DNA of 64,000 bases, taken from Nocardioides conyzicola (lineage in GTDB: Bacteria; Actinomycetota; Actinomycetes; Propionibacteriales; Nocardioidaceae). A model generated the notes under the pieces. It worked only from the letters and a program-made list of their open reading frames with translations. It did no database searches and had not been told where the DNA came from. The stretch is from contig NZ_BAABKM010000002.1 of NCBI RefSeq assembly GCF_039543825.1, forward strand, positions 900,133 through 964,132, given 5' to 3'. Shown in pieces: positions 43,344-52,684 of this stretch; the stretch's first letter is position 1, and every line of letters begins with the position of its first letter. Made by a program: the position numbers and the translations under genes.

Positions 43344-43362
43344 CGACCCTCGGCTCGGGTCG
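43344..43362. terminator. Possible terminator between convergent HxlR and relaxase genes
   Basis: CGACCC-TCGGCTC-GGGTCG gives a perfect 6-bp GC-rich stem in the 145-base gap between convergent gene ends. There is no T-run. This gap is also where the mobile-element segment begins. Confidence 0.4.
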
Positions 43363-43437
43363 TAGCTGGCCGGGGCGGCCGCGGACGGACTCGCTGACCG
43401 GAAGCCTGGCTGTGGACAAAACTGCAGATGGCACCCT

Positions 43438-46400
43438 CTATGGAGCAGAGATGGATGGCATCTCTGTCACAGGCGAGTGTTGTTGTCGATCGCTGGCACC
43501 CAGTTTCGCGGCGGCTCGTGTCGCCCACAACGCCCGTTGCCGCTCATTGCGTTGCGCATCACTGACGGCACCGCCGCCGAGGGCTTTGTCCCCAGTGACT
43601 TGGTAGCGGTCGCGGTACGCCGCGATCGTCGCGACGGCATTGGTCCAGTCTTCGCGATCATTCGGATCTGACGGTTGCTCACCGAGGCGGCGTACCCAGG
43701 CCGATCTTGTCGTGACTGCTTCGTCTGCGAGGGCGCTCGCGCGGGTCTCGATCAGCTCAATGCGTTCGTCGATGGCCGTCCGGTCCTCATCACTCATCTG
43801 CCCCAGTGGTGCAGGGATGAGTCCGGCGATCAATCTGGGACGCAGGCGACAGCCGTGCGGCGATGACCCGGCTGCCTGGTCGATGCGGTGGCGAAGGACT
43901 GCGGCGATGTCGTCTGCGTCGTCGAGTCCGTGTTGAGCAACGATCTGTGGGACGAGGTTCTCCAGGTCGTGGCGGTAGGCCTCAGCCCTTCGTAGTGCTG
44001 CTGCGAGTGGGCCGAACGCGGTGGACCCCATGACGGAGGCGTGCTGCTCCGTCGTAAGACCGGAACGGCGCAAAAGGTCGATGAATCGGTCGTGCTGGGC
44101 GTCGGCCGCGATGATCTCGAGCTCTGCAGCCAGTCGGTCGATGCCGCCGTGGAGCTCGGACTCGGACTCGAGCGTCTGGTGGGCCGAGAAGGCCGCGCCG
44201 GTGTGCTGCAGCACGCCGTGGAGGACGGTTCGGGCGGTGACGTCGTCGGATTCCGGTGTCGTGTGGCTGTCGTCGGGTTGGTCGAGAGCGACGTACACGA
44301 TGTTGGCGTCGCGTCCCCGGCTCATCGATACATAGAGGTTCTCTCTCGTGGTCGAGGCAGTGACCACGACGTGGGAGGTGTCGACAGTGATGCCCTGGGC
44401 GCGGTGCGCTGTGATGGCGTAACCGAGGTCGAGGTGGTGAGCGACGTACTCCGGCGGCAGGACCGTGGTCCCCCGACGTCGGGGGTCGCTGCGGTCGACG
44501 ACGATTGACCCGTTTCGGCGGATGTCGGTGATGCGCCACCGGTCGCCGTTCTTGACCCACCCGTCCCGTCGCGGGGAGATCGTCAGGAGGGTGCGGTCGT
44601 TGCGTCGGGTGATGACGACGTCCCCGACCGATGCCCGGGTGTCTCCAACGAGGTGGACCTCGCGGCTGTCGAGGGCTCCCTCCAGGATGAGTCGTTCGGC
44701 GCGGGCGCGCTCGTTGAGTGCGCGGACAGCCGACGTCGATTCGGTCACCAGCACGCTGGCTTTGCCGGCGTCGGTATCTTTGCGCCATGCCTGGTAGGCG
44801 GTGTCGAGCATCTCGTCCGTGACGCCTTCACGAACACGGTTCTGCTGGGCGTAGATAGAGATCACCTCGACCTCGCCGCGACGCAAGGCCAGGGACGCTT
44901 CCTTTTCCCACTCGTGGGTAAACCGGTGGATCTCGCTCAGCTCGGGGGTATCGGTGCGCCGCTCGACGAGCAGGGTGAACGCTCCCCCGGCCTCGACAGA
45001 CTGAAGCTGGTACGGATCGCCGACGAGGAGCGCCTTCGCGCCGGCGCCGGCGGCGATGCCGGTGAGCCGGTCGAGAGTGGTGGTGCCGGCAAGGGTGGCC
45101 TCGTCGATGATGAGGAGTTGCCCCGAACGGAGCTCGGTGCGGCCGTGGTCGTAGTCGTGGAGCCACTTCGCCGTGTTGTCACACGCAATTTCGAGGTCGT
45201 CGGCCAAAGCCTGCGCGGCCGCAGCGGACGGGGCGAGCCCGACCACGCTCTCCCGCCCGTGCTCGACGGTCCAGGCCGCGCGCAAGGCCCGCATGGCAGT
45301 CGTCTTCCCGGTGCCGGCGGGACCGACGAGCACATCGACCTGACGTCCCGAACCGGTAATGGCCTCCAGCGCCACCCGCTGCTGCTGACTGATCGGACTG
45401 TGCCCGCGGTCGACGACCCGGGCCACGACAGATGGACAGACTCGGGGTGCCACGGTTGCCTCGGCACGGTCCAGGAGCCGTGCCTCAGCCTCGATCACAG
45501 CTGTTGAGGAGTACTTCACGGCGTGTCGCGGCCGGAAGACGCTGGTGCCGTCATCGCGCTGGAACCTGGCCGGGCTGAGGGCCAGCTCAGGCGGAGTCAG
45601 GGACACCGAGCGGAGTTGAGCCGCATCGACCACCAAGCCGACCAGGGTCTCGCGGTCCTGGGTGCTGGCGAACCGGAATCCCATGGCCTGCCTCGACGCC
45701 TCCGCCACCAGGTTCCAATGCGACCATACCGACCGCTTCACGCTGACCGCGGCCACGACATCGCCCGCGATCGCTTCGATCACCCTCAGGGGGACCTCGT
45801 CCACCGTGATCGACCGAGCGGAGCGGCCGAGCAGGGACGCCGCCCACGAGGTCGGGTCAGTCCGGAGTAGCCCACCAGCCCGCCTCCGCCACTCGTTTGT
45901 CAGGTCGGCCAGCGACTGGGTCTCTTTCGGTGGTCTGGTCGCAAGCGTCGCCTGGGCACGGAGCTCGACGATCTTCTTCTCCGACGGCATCCGCCCGTGC
46001 CGGCTCACGTAGTCGGCGATCAGTTGATCCTTCTTCAGCTCGATCTCCCGCGTGCGGCTGGAGAACTCCCGAATCAGGTCCTCGCTGACGCCGGCGATCT
46101 CCCACTGCGGATTCCGGTCGGCACCGCGCTGGCGTATCTCCCACCCCACACCGAGCTCACGGGTAAGCCGGTCGGCGAGGAGCGCGTTGTAGTGCGCCGA
46201 CAGTCCCGTGACTGAGGCGAAGATCGGCCTTCCGTCGAGGCTGCGCCACCGCCCGTCCCACAGGGTCATGACCTTGTTCGCCACGACAACATGGGTGTGG
46301 AGCTGGGGGTCGCCGGCCCGGGAGTCGTAGTGGTCGTAGGCGACCGCCGCGACCCCGGCGACACCAACCTGAGCGGCGGCGCCGTCCCGGTCGCCGACCC

Positions 46401-46971
46401 CGGTCCGGGTGGCGGCGACCTCGCGCTCGAAGTAACCGAGCACGTCGGCGACCGCGGCGTGGTGCGCTGCCACGATGCGCTCCTGGGTTGCCGCGTCGGC
46501 GACTCCCCAGAGGACCGAGACTGACTTTGGGACGCTGAAGGTCAGGTCGAACCCTGCCACCGGGTGTCTTCCGCCAGCGGCGGTCTCGTCGGCCTCGACG
46601 CGGGTGGTCTCCGCGGCACGGTCCGCGGCGGTCAGGTTCGGGTCGAGGGCATCGAGCCGCTTGCTGATCCGCTCAGCCAGCGGCTGGTAGGTCGCGTACG
46701 CCCGACCCAACTGGTGCCCGGTGAGCGGGTCGCGGCCCATCCCGATCAGCAGCGCGAGCTGTTCCTCGGTGACCTCCATCCCCGGTCGGAGCTGCCCGTC
46801 GCCGAGCGCACTGAGCCCGGAGCCCATCCACCGACCCGGCGGCGTGCCGACCTCGGAGTAGTAGCGGGTCAGTGGTGTCGACAGCGTCCGGTTGCCGTCA
46901 CCGGCAGCCACGCTGCGCAGCAGGTACTGGTAACCGCTGCCCGCCGACATCCGCCGCATCGACACCGTCAC
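43438..46971 (-). CDS. MobF family conjugative relaxase-helicase (TraA/TrwC type)
   Basis: An 1177-aa protein that nicks oriT and unwinds DNA for conjugation. The relaxase domain (residues 1-300) has the N-terminal catalytic tyrosines in LTRYYSEVGTPPGRW, family segment YATYQPLAERISKRL and the metal-binding histidine triad in DPQLHTHVVVANKV (about residue 220). The helicase domain has Walker A VGPAGTGKTTAMRAL (about residue 547), Walker B LLIIDEATLAGTTTL and UvrD-like C-terminal motifs ending GITVDTSHVVVTASTTRENL. I chose GTG 46971 (VTVSMRRMSAG), the family start; an upstream in-frame start at 47034 adds a non-family leader. No coupling protein lies in the window. Confidence 0.93.
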   Translation of the reverse strand: MTVSMRRMSAGSGYQYLLRSVAAGDGNRTLSTPLTRYYSEVGTPPGRWMGSGLSALGDGQLRPGMEVTEEQLALLIGMGRDPLTGHQLGRAYATYQPLAERISKRLDALDPNLTAADRAAETTRVEADETAAGGRHPVAGFDLTFSVPKSVSVLWGVADAATQERIVAAHHAAVADVLGYFEREVAATRTGVGDRDGAAAQVGVAGVAAVAYDHYDSRAGDPQLHTHVVVANKVMTLWDGRWRSLDGRPIFASVTGLSAHYNALLADRLTRELGVGWEIRQRGADRNPQWEIAGVSEDLIREFSSRTREIELKKDQLIADYVSRHGRMPSEKKIVELRAQATLATRPPKETQSLADLTNEWRRRAGGLLRTDPTSWAASLLGRSARSITVDEVPLRVIEAIAGDVVAAVSVKRSVWSHWNLVAEASRQAMGFRFASTQDRETLVGLVVDAAQLRSVSLTPPELALSPARFQRDDGTSVFRPRHAVKYSSTAVIEAEARLLDRAEATVAPRVCPSVVARVVDRGHSPISQQQRVALEAITGSGRQVDVLVGPAGTGKTTAMRALRAAWTVEHGRESVVGLAPSAAAAQALADDLEIACDNTAKWLHDYDHGRTELRSGQLLIIDEATLAGTTTLDRLTGIAAGAGAKALLVGDPYQLQSVEAGGAFTLLVERRTDTPELSEIHRFTHEWEKEASLALRRGEVEVISIYAQQNRVREGVTDEMLDTAYQAWRKDTDAGKASVLVTESTSAVRALNERARAERLILEGALDSREVHLVGDTRASVGDVVITRRNDRTLLTISPRRDGWVKNGDRWRITDIRRNGSIVVDRSDPRRRGTTVLPPEYVAHHLDLGYAITAHRAQGITVDTSHVVVTASTTRENLYVSMSRGRDANIVYVALDQPDDSHTTPESDDVTARTVLHGVLQHTGAAFSAHQTLESESELHGGIDRLAAELEIIAADAQHDRFIDLLRRSGLTTEQHASVMGSTAFGPLAAALRRAEAYRHDLENLVPQIVAQHGLDDADDIAAVLRHRIDQAAGSSPHGCRLRPRLIAGLIPAPLGQMSDEDRTAIDERIELIETRASALADEAVTTRSAWVRRLGEQPSDPNDREDWTNAVATIAAYRDRYQVTGDKALGGGAVSDAQRNERQRALWATRAAAKLGASDRQQHSPVTEMPSISAP

Positions 46972-47033
46972 CGCCGGATCCGCTCCACAGCCCTCAGGTG
47001 CGTGGGTTCCTCCACAGGACCCCTCGATCTGCA

Positions 47034-47216
47034 ATGCGTGTGAAGCCGAGGAACGGTGGAATCGAGACGGAGCGCAGGACCAGGACGCGACCGGGTCGGA
47101 CCGACGAGCTCAGCCTGACGCAGTTCCTGGGGGCCGATGGACGGGCGGGCGCACCTGAGCCAGTAGAGGACCTGACCAAGAGGCGGGTTCAGGAGCAGAG
47201 ATCGGGCTTACGATGA
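47034..47216 (+). CDS. Possible 60-aa hydrophilic protein divergent from the relaxase
   Basis: ATG 47034 opens a 60-codon frame with mostly GC-ending codons and a plausible soluble sequence (TDELSLTQFLGADGRAGAPE, PVEDLTKRRVQEQ). It is Arg-rich and has no clear ribosome site. Small basic proteins are common next to relaxases as oriT accessory factors, but chance is not excluded. The region 46972-47297 is otherwise non-coding and is the natural place to look for oriT. Confidence 0.3.
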   Translation: MRVKPRNGGIETERRTRTRPGRTDELSLTQFLGADGRAGAPEPVEDLTKRRVQEQRSGLR

Positions 47217-47297
47217 GGCACAGACGATGTGAACGCACCGCGCGCGTGGCGTCGTCCGCGCCTCGAGCCGACTGGTGAGAGGGAGCAGGAACCGCAC

Positions 47298-47915
47298 ATG
47301 ACCAGATCACTCGGGGTGAAGGCATGGGCGATCGGCACTGCGGTGTTGGTCGCAGTGACCGCGTGCGCCAATTCTGAGCCAGATCCGACACTGTCTCCGA
47401 CCAGTTCGTCCTCGCCGAGGGCACCCTCGACAAGTCCTTCGTCGACATCGCCGACTGATTCGGCAGCGACCGCCGCGAGTGAGGCGATGGGACGGTACTT
47501 CGCTGTCATTGATGAGCTGGGCAAGGACCCTGACCTCGCCCTCAAGAAGCTTGACTCTGTGGCGACCAGCACGCAGTTGAGCGCCGAACGAATGTTGTTA
47601 AGAGGCCAGCACGACCGGGGCGAGAGGCAGGTCGGAGACACTCACATCGCCGAACTGACGGTGCAGTCGGTCAATCTCGAGAACTCCGATCCCGCAGCGG
47701 GCAAGGTGCCCACAGTCGCAATCGATGTCTGCTGGGACGTAAGCGCAGTGGATGTCCTGGACCGGGACGACAGGTCTATCGTGCCGACGGACCGCCCGGA
47801 TACTGGATGGACCCGATACGTCGTAGCGAACTACAAGTACGCCGCCGACCCGGTCGGAGGCTGGCGGGTCGCGACCGGCAAAGATCTTAAGCAGGCGCCA
47901 TGCAGGGTCTCCTGA
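47298..47915 (+). CDS. Putative lipoprotein of the Tad-like operon
   Basis: A 205-aa exported lipoprotein. After GVKAWAIGTAVLVAV the lipobox is VTAC, then a Ser/Thr/Pro-rich linker (residues 30-60) and a compact domain from about residue 70 ending WRVATGKDLKQAPCRVS. No family is recognised. ATG 47298 has a GGGAGCAGGA ribosome site. It overlaps the next gene by 16 bases and heads an operon running through the Tad-like genes, so an envelope role in pilus or mating-apparatus assembly is likely but unproven. Confidence 0.7.
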   Translation: MTRSLGVKAWAIGTAVLVAVTACANSEPDPTLSPTSSSSPRAPSTSPSSTSPTDSAATAASEAMGRYFAVIDELGKDPDLALKKLDSVATSTQLSAERMLLRGQHDRGERQVGDTHIAELTVQSVNLENSDPAAGKVPTVAIDVCWDVSAVDVLDRDDRSIVPTDRPDTGWTRYVVANYKYAADPVGGWRVATGKDLKQAPCRVS

Positions 47916-48853
47916 CTCGTGGGGTCGTTGTCGCCGCGTTCGCGTTCACCGCCTTGCCTCTCGGTACGGCGTCTGCGGACACCGTGTGCCAGCAAACCAA
48001 CCCGGCTACCGGCGTGTGCCTGGTCTGGGTCGAGGTGCCGGCTGATCCGGAGCCGACCGCGGGTCCCACGGACGATGGGCCAAAGGACTCGGGCTCTGGG
48101 GCGTCCTGCTACTGGGATCCGAGCAAGCAGGGACTTGCGGGGCCGCCGGCGGGACCGGTCCCCTGCACCTCGGAGTACGGCTACTGGTCGAATGCGTACA
48201 ACTGCTACCTCAAGGCGCTGACCCCTCCGCTGCCTGCAGGGGATCCGGCCTGGCAGGGTCACGAACCCGGCGACGGGGCCGTCTATCTATGCTTCCAACC
48301 GCAGACCGGGCTGGCCATCCAGGTCTGGGCTCAGGACCCCCCGGCCGGGTCCGGCGTCGGTCCGACTCCCCGTGAGGTCGCGCAGCTCGCGGTCGACCAG
48401 ATGCAACTGTCGGCCATCGACATTGGCATCGTTCCCGAGCCACGCCCCGGCAGCGTCGGTCTGGTGGGCATGCCGGTGTGGATGTGGGCGAAGGCCACGA
48501 ACGAGCACACCATCGGCCCGGCCACGGCCACCGCGTCGGCAGGCGGGATCACGATCACCGCGACCGCGAAGCTCCTGCATGTCACCTGGAGCATGGGCGA
48601 CGGTGCCGACGTCATCTGCAACACGGTGGGTACGCCGTACAAGCCGTCGTACGGGCGCAAGGACTCGCCCGACTGCGGCCACATCTATAAGACGTCGAGC
48701 GCCCATCAGGCCGACGACGCCTACACGGTGACCGCGACGTCGAGCTGGGTCATCACCTGGTCGGGCGCCGGCCAGACAGGAACGATCCGGCTCGACGGAC
48801 TCGCCCGCTCGACCCAGATCCGGATCGGCGAGGCGCAGGTGCTCGTGAACTGA
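47900..48853 (+). CDS. Secreted protein of unknown function in the Tad-like operon
   Basis: A 317-aa protein with an N-terminal signal peptide (RGVVVAAFAFTALPLGTASA, cleaved before DTVC). The mature part has six or more cysteines (CQQTNPATGVCLVW, SCYWDPSKQG, CTSEYGYWSNAYNCYLKAL), suggesting disulfides, and a beta-rich second half (ATASAGGITITATAKLLHVT, VTWSMGDGADVICNTVG). No catalytic motif was recognised. Such proteins occur beside Tad genes in actinobacterial mobile elements; the function is unknown. Confidence 0.75.
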   Translation: MQGLLTRGVVVAAFAFTALPLGTASADTVCQQTNPATGVCLVWVEVPADPEPTAGPTDDGPKDSGSGASCYWDPSKQGLAGPPAGPVPCTSEYGYWSNAYNCYLKALTPPLPAGDPAWQGHEPGDGAVYLCFQPQTGLAIQVWAQDPPAGSGVGPTPREVAQLAVDQMQLSAIDIGIVPEPRPGSVGLVGMPVWMWAKATNEHTIGPATATASAGGITITATAKLLHVTWSMGDGADVICNTVGTPYKPSYGRKDSPDCGHIYKTSSAHQADDAYTVTATSSWVITWSGAGQTGTIRLDGLARSTQIRIGEAQVLVN

Positions 48854-48877
48854 CGAACTGCCCGGGAGGTACGAGGA

Positions 48878-49567
48878 ATGTCTACATCTGCCCGAGAGGA
48901 CCGGCGAACCGGCCCGCACCCGACCGCGGCTGCGGCCAGCGCCGACTTCGTGCCGCCTCCTAAGTTGCGCAGACGCCCAGCGCTGGTGATCGCCGCGGTC
49001 AGCGTGACCGCACTCGGCTGCCTGATCGGTGCATGGGCGTGGAGCGCGACCACCGACACCCAAGAGGTTCTGGCAGCTCGGGACACGATCCACCGCGGCG
49101 AGGTGATCGCACCCGGAGACATCGAGCGGATTCGCATCAGCGGTGACCCGGCCCTCACTCCGTTGCCGGCCTCTGCGTACGACGACGTCGTCGGCGCACG
49201 GGCCTCACTCGACGTCGCTGCCGGTGGGCTGCTCACCAGGGAGGCGATCGCGACAGACCCGATTCCCCCGAAAGGTCAGTCGGTCGTCGGGATCTCGCTC
49301 ACGGCTGCACAGGTGCCGGGCCTGCCGCTGCACGGCGGCGACAAGGTCCGCATCGTCGCCACCCCCAGTGAAAGCGGCGACACCCCGGCAGGTTCCCCGC
49401 AGTTCACGGTCGGTGAGGTCGTCAACACCTCCATGGACGAGACCACGGGCAACATCGTGGTGAACGTCCTTGTGCCCTACGCGGACGCCGGCGTTCTGGC
49501 CGCGCATGCCGCGACCGGAAACGTCGCGCTGGTACTGGACTCTGTCCAGGACGTGGGGGCCGAGTGA
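48878..49567 (+). CDS. SAF domain protein, CpaB/RcpC-like pilus assembly protein
   Basis: A 229-aa protein with one transmembrane helix (ALVIAAVSVTALGCLIGAWA, residues 35-55) followed by a SAF domain: VLAARDTIHRGEVIAPGDIE and VGARASLDVAAGGLLTREAI. CpaB/RcpC proteins of this type stabilise the outer part of Tad systems. The start has a GGGAGGT ribosome site. Its stop overlaps the next gene (GTGATG), placing it in the Tad-like operon. Confidence 0.85.
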   Translation: MSTSAREDRRTGPHPTAAAASADFVPPPKLRRRPALVIAAVSVTALGCLIGAWAWSATTDTQEVLAARDTIHRGEVIAPGDIERIRISGDPALTPLPASAYDDVVGARASLDVAAGGLLTREAIATDPIPPKGQSVVGISLTAAQVPGLPLHGGDKVRIVATPSESGDTPAGSPQFTVGEVVNTSMDETTGNIVVNVLVPYADAGVLAAHAATGNVALVLDSVQDVGAE

Positions 49568-50331
49568 TGGCCGTTATCTGCCTGACCTCCGCCGGCGGGT
49601 CACCTGGAGTGACCACCACTGCCGTCGGCCTTGCGTTCTGCTGGCCGCGGCCCGTCCTCCTAGTCGAGGCCGACCCGACCGGAGGGTCAGGGATCCTCGC
49701 CGGGTTCCTCAAGGGCACCGCACCGTACGACGGCGGGCTGGTCGAGATCGCCCTCTCGCCGTTGAGCACGGCGGATGCGCTGCGCGAGGTCATCCGTCCT
49801 CTGAGCCCCCACGTGACACTCGTCGCTGGTACCCGGACCCATGGACAAGCAGCGGCGCTACGCGATGTCTGGGAGCCGCTCACAGCTGCACTCGCTGACC
49901 TGGAGAAGAGCGGCCAAGACGTCATCGTCGACGCCGGTCGGCTTGGACTCGTGGGGTCCCCGGCTCCGCTCCTTGACACCGCTGACGCAACCTTGCTTCT
50001 CACCCGCACGAACCTGCCCTCGATCTCCGCCACTCGGTCCTGGGCCGAGACGGCCCGCCACCCGGCGAGCGGCTGGCGCCACCCCGGGCTTCTCTTAGTT
50101 GATGAAGGCCGGCCCTACCGAGACACGGAAGTGTCCAAGGTGCTCGGAGTACCAGTCGTGGCCGACCTGCCCGATGATCCCGTTGCTGCAGCGGTCTATC
50201 ACCGTGGAGCCAAGCCTCCGCGCCACTTCGACACCGGGCCCTACGTCCGCGGCCTCCAGGCCGCCGCACAGTCGATTCAGGCCCACGTCGCCCGCGGCCG
50301 GTTCGCCCTTGTCGAGGAGGCCACACGATGA
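49567..50331 (+). CDS. MinD/ParA-like P-loop protein (CpaE-like)
   Basis: A 254-aa protein of the ParA/MinD class. The deviant Walker A is SAGGSPGVTTTAVGL, where a classic MinD would have KGGVGKTT; the lysine is replaced, so ATP binding may be weak or absent. LLVEADPTGGSG is the switch I-like region and DVIVDAGRLGL the Walker B-like strand. In Tad systems CpaE/TadZ proteins localise the apparatus and often have degenerate Walker motifs. It is coupled to the SAF gene and overlaps cpaF by 4 bases. Confidence 0.82.
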   Translation: MAVICLTSAGGSPGVTTTAVGLAFCWPRPVLLVEADPTGGSGILAGFLKGTAPYDGGLVEIALSPLSTADALREVIRPLSPHVTLVAGTRTHGQAAALRDVWEPLTAALADLEKSGQDVIVDAGRLGLVGSPAPLLDTADATLLLTRTNLPSISATRSWAETARHPASGWRHPGLLLVDEGRPYRDTEVSKVLGVPVVADLPDDPVAAAVYHRGAKPPRHFDTGPYVRGLQAAAQSIQAHVARGRFALVEEATR

Positions 50332-51812
50332 GCGAGGCGTACCGCTACCAGCACGAGTACGGCGACCTCACCCGCCTGCCGCTGTTCACCGAGCCAACCG
50401 AGCCGACCACCCTCGGTTCGCCGCCGGCGCCGGCACCGCTCGGGAACACTGCCACTGATGCGCCGTCGACCAGCCTCGTGGTCGACTGGTCGGCGGTCGC
50501 CGAGTTGCGAGCTCGAGCCTCTGAACAGCTGAGTCAGGCCGTCGCATCGGATCGGAGCCGACTCGACAAGGACGCTCAGCAGGAGCTCGGCCGATCCATC
50601 GTCCTGGACCTGGTCGAGTCCGCGATGGCCGAGGACATCGACAAGGGCCGCGCGGCATGGAGTCCGGAGCGACAGCGGACAACAGCCCAGGCCGTCTTCG
50701 ACTCGCTGTTTCGCCTCGGCCGCCTCCAGCCGCTGGTCGACAACGACGACATCGAGAACATCGTGATTGTCGGCCACGACAATGTGCTGCTCGAGCTGAT
50801 CGACGGCACCCTGGTAAACGGTCCGGCGGTCGCCGACTCGGATCAGGAGCTGATCGACTTCTTGGTGTTCCTCGCCTCCCGCAGCGAGGTCAATGCACGC
50901 TCCTTCTCCGAGGCCCAACCGCGCCTTCACCTGCGACTCGACGGTGGCTCGCGCCTGGCTGCCGCAGCCTGGGTGACCCCTCGCCCGTCGGTCGTCATCC
51001 GTCGGCACCGGCTGATGCAGGTCACGCTCGAGGACCTCGTGGCGCGGGAGATGATGACCGAGACGGTCGCCTCGTTCCTGCGCGCAGCGGTGCGGGCACG
51101 CCGCTCGATCGTCGTAGCCGGCGCCCAGGGGGCAGGCAAGACAACGTTGGTCCGCGCCTTGTGCGCGGAGATCGACGCGATGGAGGCGATCGGGACCTTC
51201 GAGACCGAGTACGAGCTCCACCTCCACGAGTTGGGCCGTCACAAGATCGTCCACGCTTGGGAGGCCCGCCCCGGCTCCGGCGAGCGCGGGGCGGACGGCC
51301 GACAGGCCGGGGAGTTCACCCTCGACGAGGCACTCGTCGACTCCTTCCGGTTCAACCTGTCGCGCCAAATCGTCGGCGAGGTTCGCGGCAAAGAGATCTG
51401 GGCCATGATCAAGGCCATGGAGTCCGGGACGGGCTCCATCTCCACCACCCACGCCGCCGACGCTGTCGCCGCCGTCCGGAAGCTCGTCACCTGCGCCATG
51501 GAGGCCGGCTCCCACGTCACCCAAGGGCTCGCGACCAGCAAGCTCGCGGCGACAGTCGACGTCATCGTCCAGCTGAGCATGACCACCAGCACGGGTGCCG
51601 GGGGTGCGCAACGGACGCGTCGGGTCGCGGAGGTCATCGCCCTGGCTCCCGGGGAGAAGGAGGTCGGCTACGCGACCACCCACGTGTTCCGCGCCAACGG
51701 CTCCGGGGTCGCACAGCCCGAGGTGCTCCCGGACGAGTACCGAGCACTCGCCCAGCACGGATTCGACCTCGCCGGCTACCTGGCCGCGCAGCCATACGGA
51801 GTGCCGTCGTGA
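50328..51812 (+). CDS. CpaF/TadA family secretion ATPase
   Basis: A 494-aa hexameric ATPase that powers pilus assembly. Walker A is VAGAQGAGKTTLVRALCAEI (about residue 263). The Asp/His box is near FETEYELHLHELG, and Walker B-type and His-box parts are SRQIVGEVRGKEIWAMIKAM and GTGSISTTHAADA. The N-terminal domain has PLVDNDDIENIVIVGHDNV and LRLDGGSRLAAAAWVTPRPS, both typical of the family. It overlaps its neighbours by 4 bases on each side. Confidence 0.94.
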   Translation: MSEAYRYQHEYGDLTRLPLFTEPTEPTTLGSPPAPAPLGNTATDAPSTSLVVDWSAVAELRARASEQLSQAVASDRSRLDKDAQQELGRSIVLDLVESAMAEDIDKGRAAWSPERQRTTAQAVFDSLFRLGRLQPLVDNDDIENIVIVGHDNVLLELIDGTLVNGPAVADSDQELIDFLVFLASRSEVNARSFSEAQPRLHLRLDGGSRLAAAAWVTPRPSVVIRRHRLMQVTLEDLVAREMMTETVASFLRAAVRARRSIVVAGAQGAGKTTLVRALCAEIDAMEAIGTFETEYELHLHELGRHKIVHAWEARPGSGERGADGRQAGEFTLDEALVDSFRFNLSRQIVGEVRGKEIWAMIKAMESGTGSISTTHAADAVAAVRKLVTCAMEAGSHVTQGLATSKLAATVDVIVQLSMTTSTGAGGAQRTRRVAEVIALAPGEKEVGYATTHVFRANGSGVAQPEVLPDEYRALAQHGFDLAGYLAAQPYGVPS

Positions 51813-52684
51813 GCCCGCTCGCGGCAGCCCTGGCCGGTGGGCTGATCACTCTCGGCGTCCTCGGAATCGTCGTGGGGGTGCTCCCGACCGCCGAGGTCCC
51901 TCGCACCCAGCGACGCACCAGCCGTCGGCACGCAAGCATGACCAGGCGGACCCAGATGCTGCTTCTTGTCGGACTTGGGGTCGGGGTCATCGGCTGGGTG
52001 ATCACGGGATGGGTACTCGCCCTCGTCATCGCTCCCGTGGGGGTGATCGGACTGCCGGCCCTGCTGGCCGCTCCGCCGGCCGCCTCCCAGATCAACCGGC
52101 TCGAGGCGATGGAGGAGTGGACGCGCTCGCTGGCCGGCGTCCTCACCGTCGGGATCGGGCTCGAGCAGGCACTCGTGGCCACCCTGCGTTCAGCCCCAGC
52201 GCCGATCGACACCGAGGTCACTCGGCTGGTGGCCCGTCTCCGGGCCCGATGGGACACCGAGACCGCACTGCGGGCGTTCGCCGACGAGCTCGACGACGCC
52301 ACCGGGGACCTGATCGCCGCGAACCTCATCCTCGGCGCCCGGCGCCGAGGCGCCGGCCTCGCGAGCGTGCTGGAGGGTCTTGCCGAATCCGTCGCCGCAG
52401 ACGTCCGGGCGCGGCGTCAGGTGGAGGCCGACCGCGCGAAGCCGCGCTCGACCGCCCGGTGGGTGACCCTGATCAGCGCCAGCGTGCTGATCGTCCTAGC
52501 CCTCTCAGGTCAGTACGTCCAGCCGTACGCCAGCCCGATCGGCCAGGTGATCCTCGTGGTGCTGCTCTCGGCGTACGTCGCCACACTGATCTGGATGCGG
52601 CGGATGGCGATTGGCAAGCCGTTGCCGAGGTTCCTCAATCCTCGAGGTGAACCATCACGCATCGACGCTGCGATGTCGTCGTGA
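51809..52684 (+). CDS. TadB-like type II secretion system F-family protein
   Basis: A 291-aa inner-membrane platform protein. GTG 51809 overlaps the cpaF stop. It has membrane helices at AAALAGGLITLGVLGIVVGV, MLLLVGLGVGVIGWVITGWV and two near the C-terminus (VTLISASVLIVLALSGQYVQ, QVILVVLLSAYVATLIWM). The cytoplasmic T2SSF domain lies between, with LEQALVATLRSAPAPIDTEV and GARRRGAGLASVLEGLAESV. It pairs with the TadC-like protein that follows with a 4-base overlap. Confidence 0.88.
   Translation: MSPLAAALAGGLITLGVLGIVVGVLPTAEVPRTQRRTSRRHASMTRRTQMLLLVGLGVGVIGWVITGWVLALVIAPVGVIGLPALLAAPPAASQINRLEAMEEWTRSLAGVLTVGIGLEQALVATLRSAPAPIDTEVTRLVARLRARWDTETALRAFADELDDATGDLIAANLILGARRRGAGLASVLEGLAESVAADVRARRQVEADRAKPRSTARWVTLISASVLIVLALSGQYVQPYASPIGQVILVVLLSAYVATLIWMRRMAIGKPLPRFLNPRGEPSRIDAAMSS

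Noticed and set aside
43293..43437. Attachment site or tRNA gene at the left edge of the mobile-element segment
   Set aside because: No tRNA cloverleaf, integrase gene or direct repeat was found there, so the boundary cannot be defined from this window.
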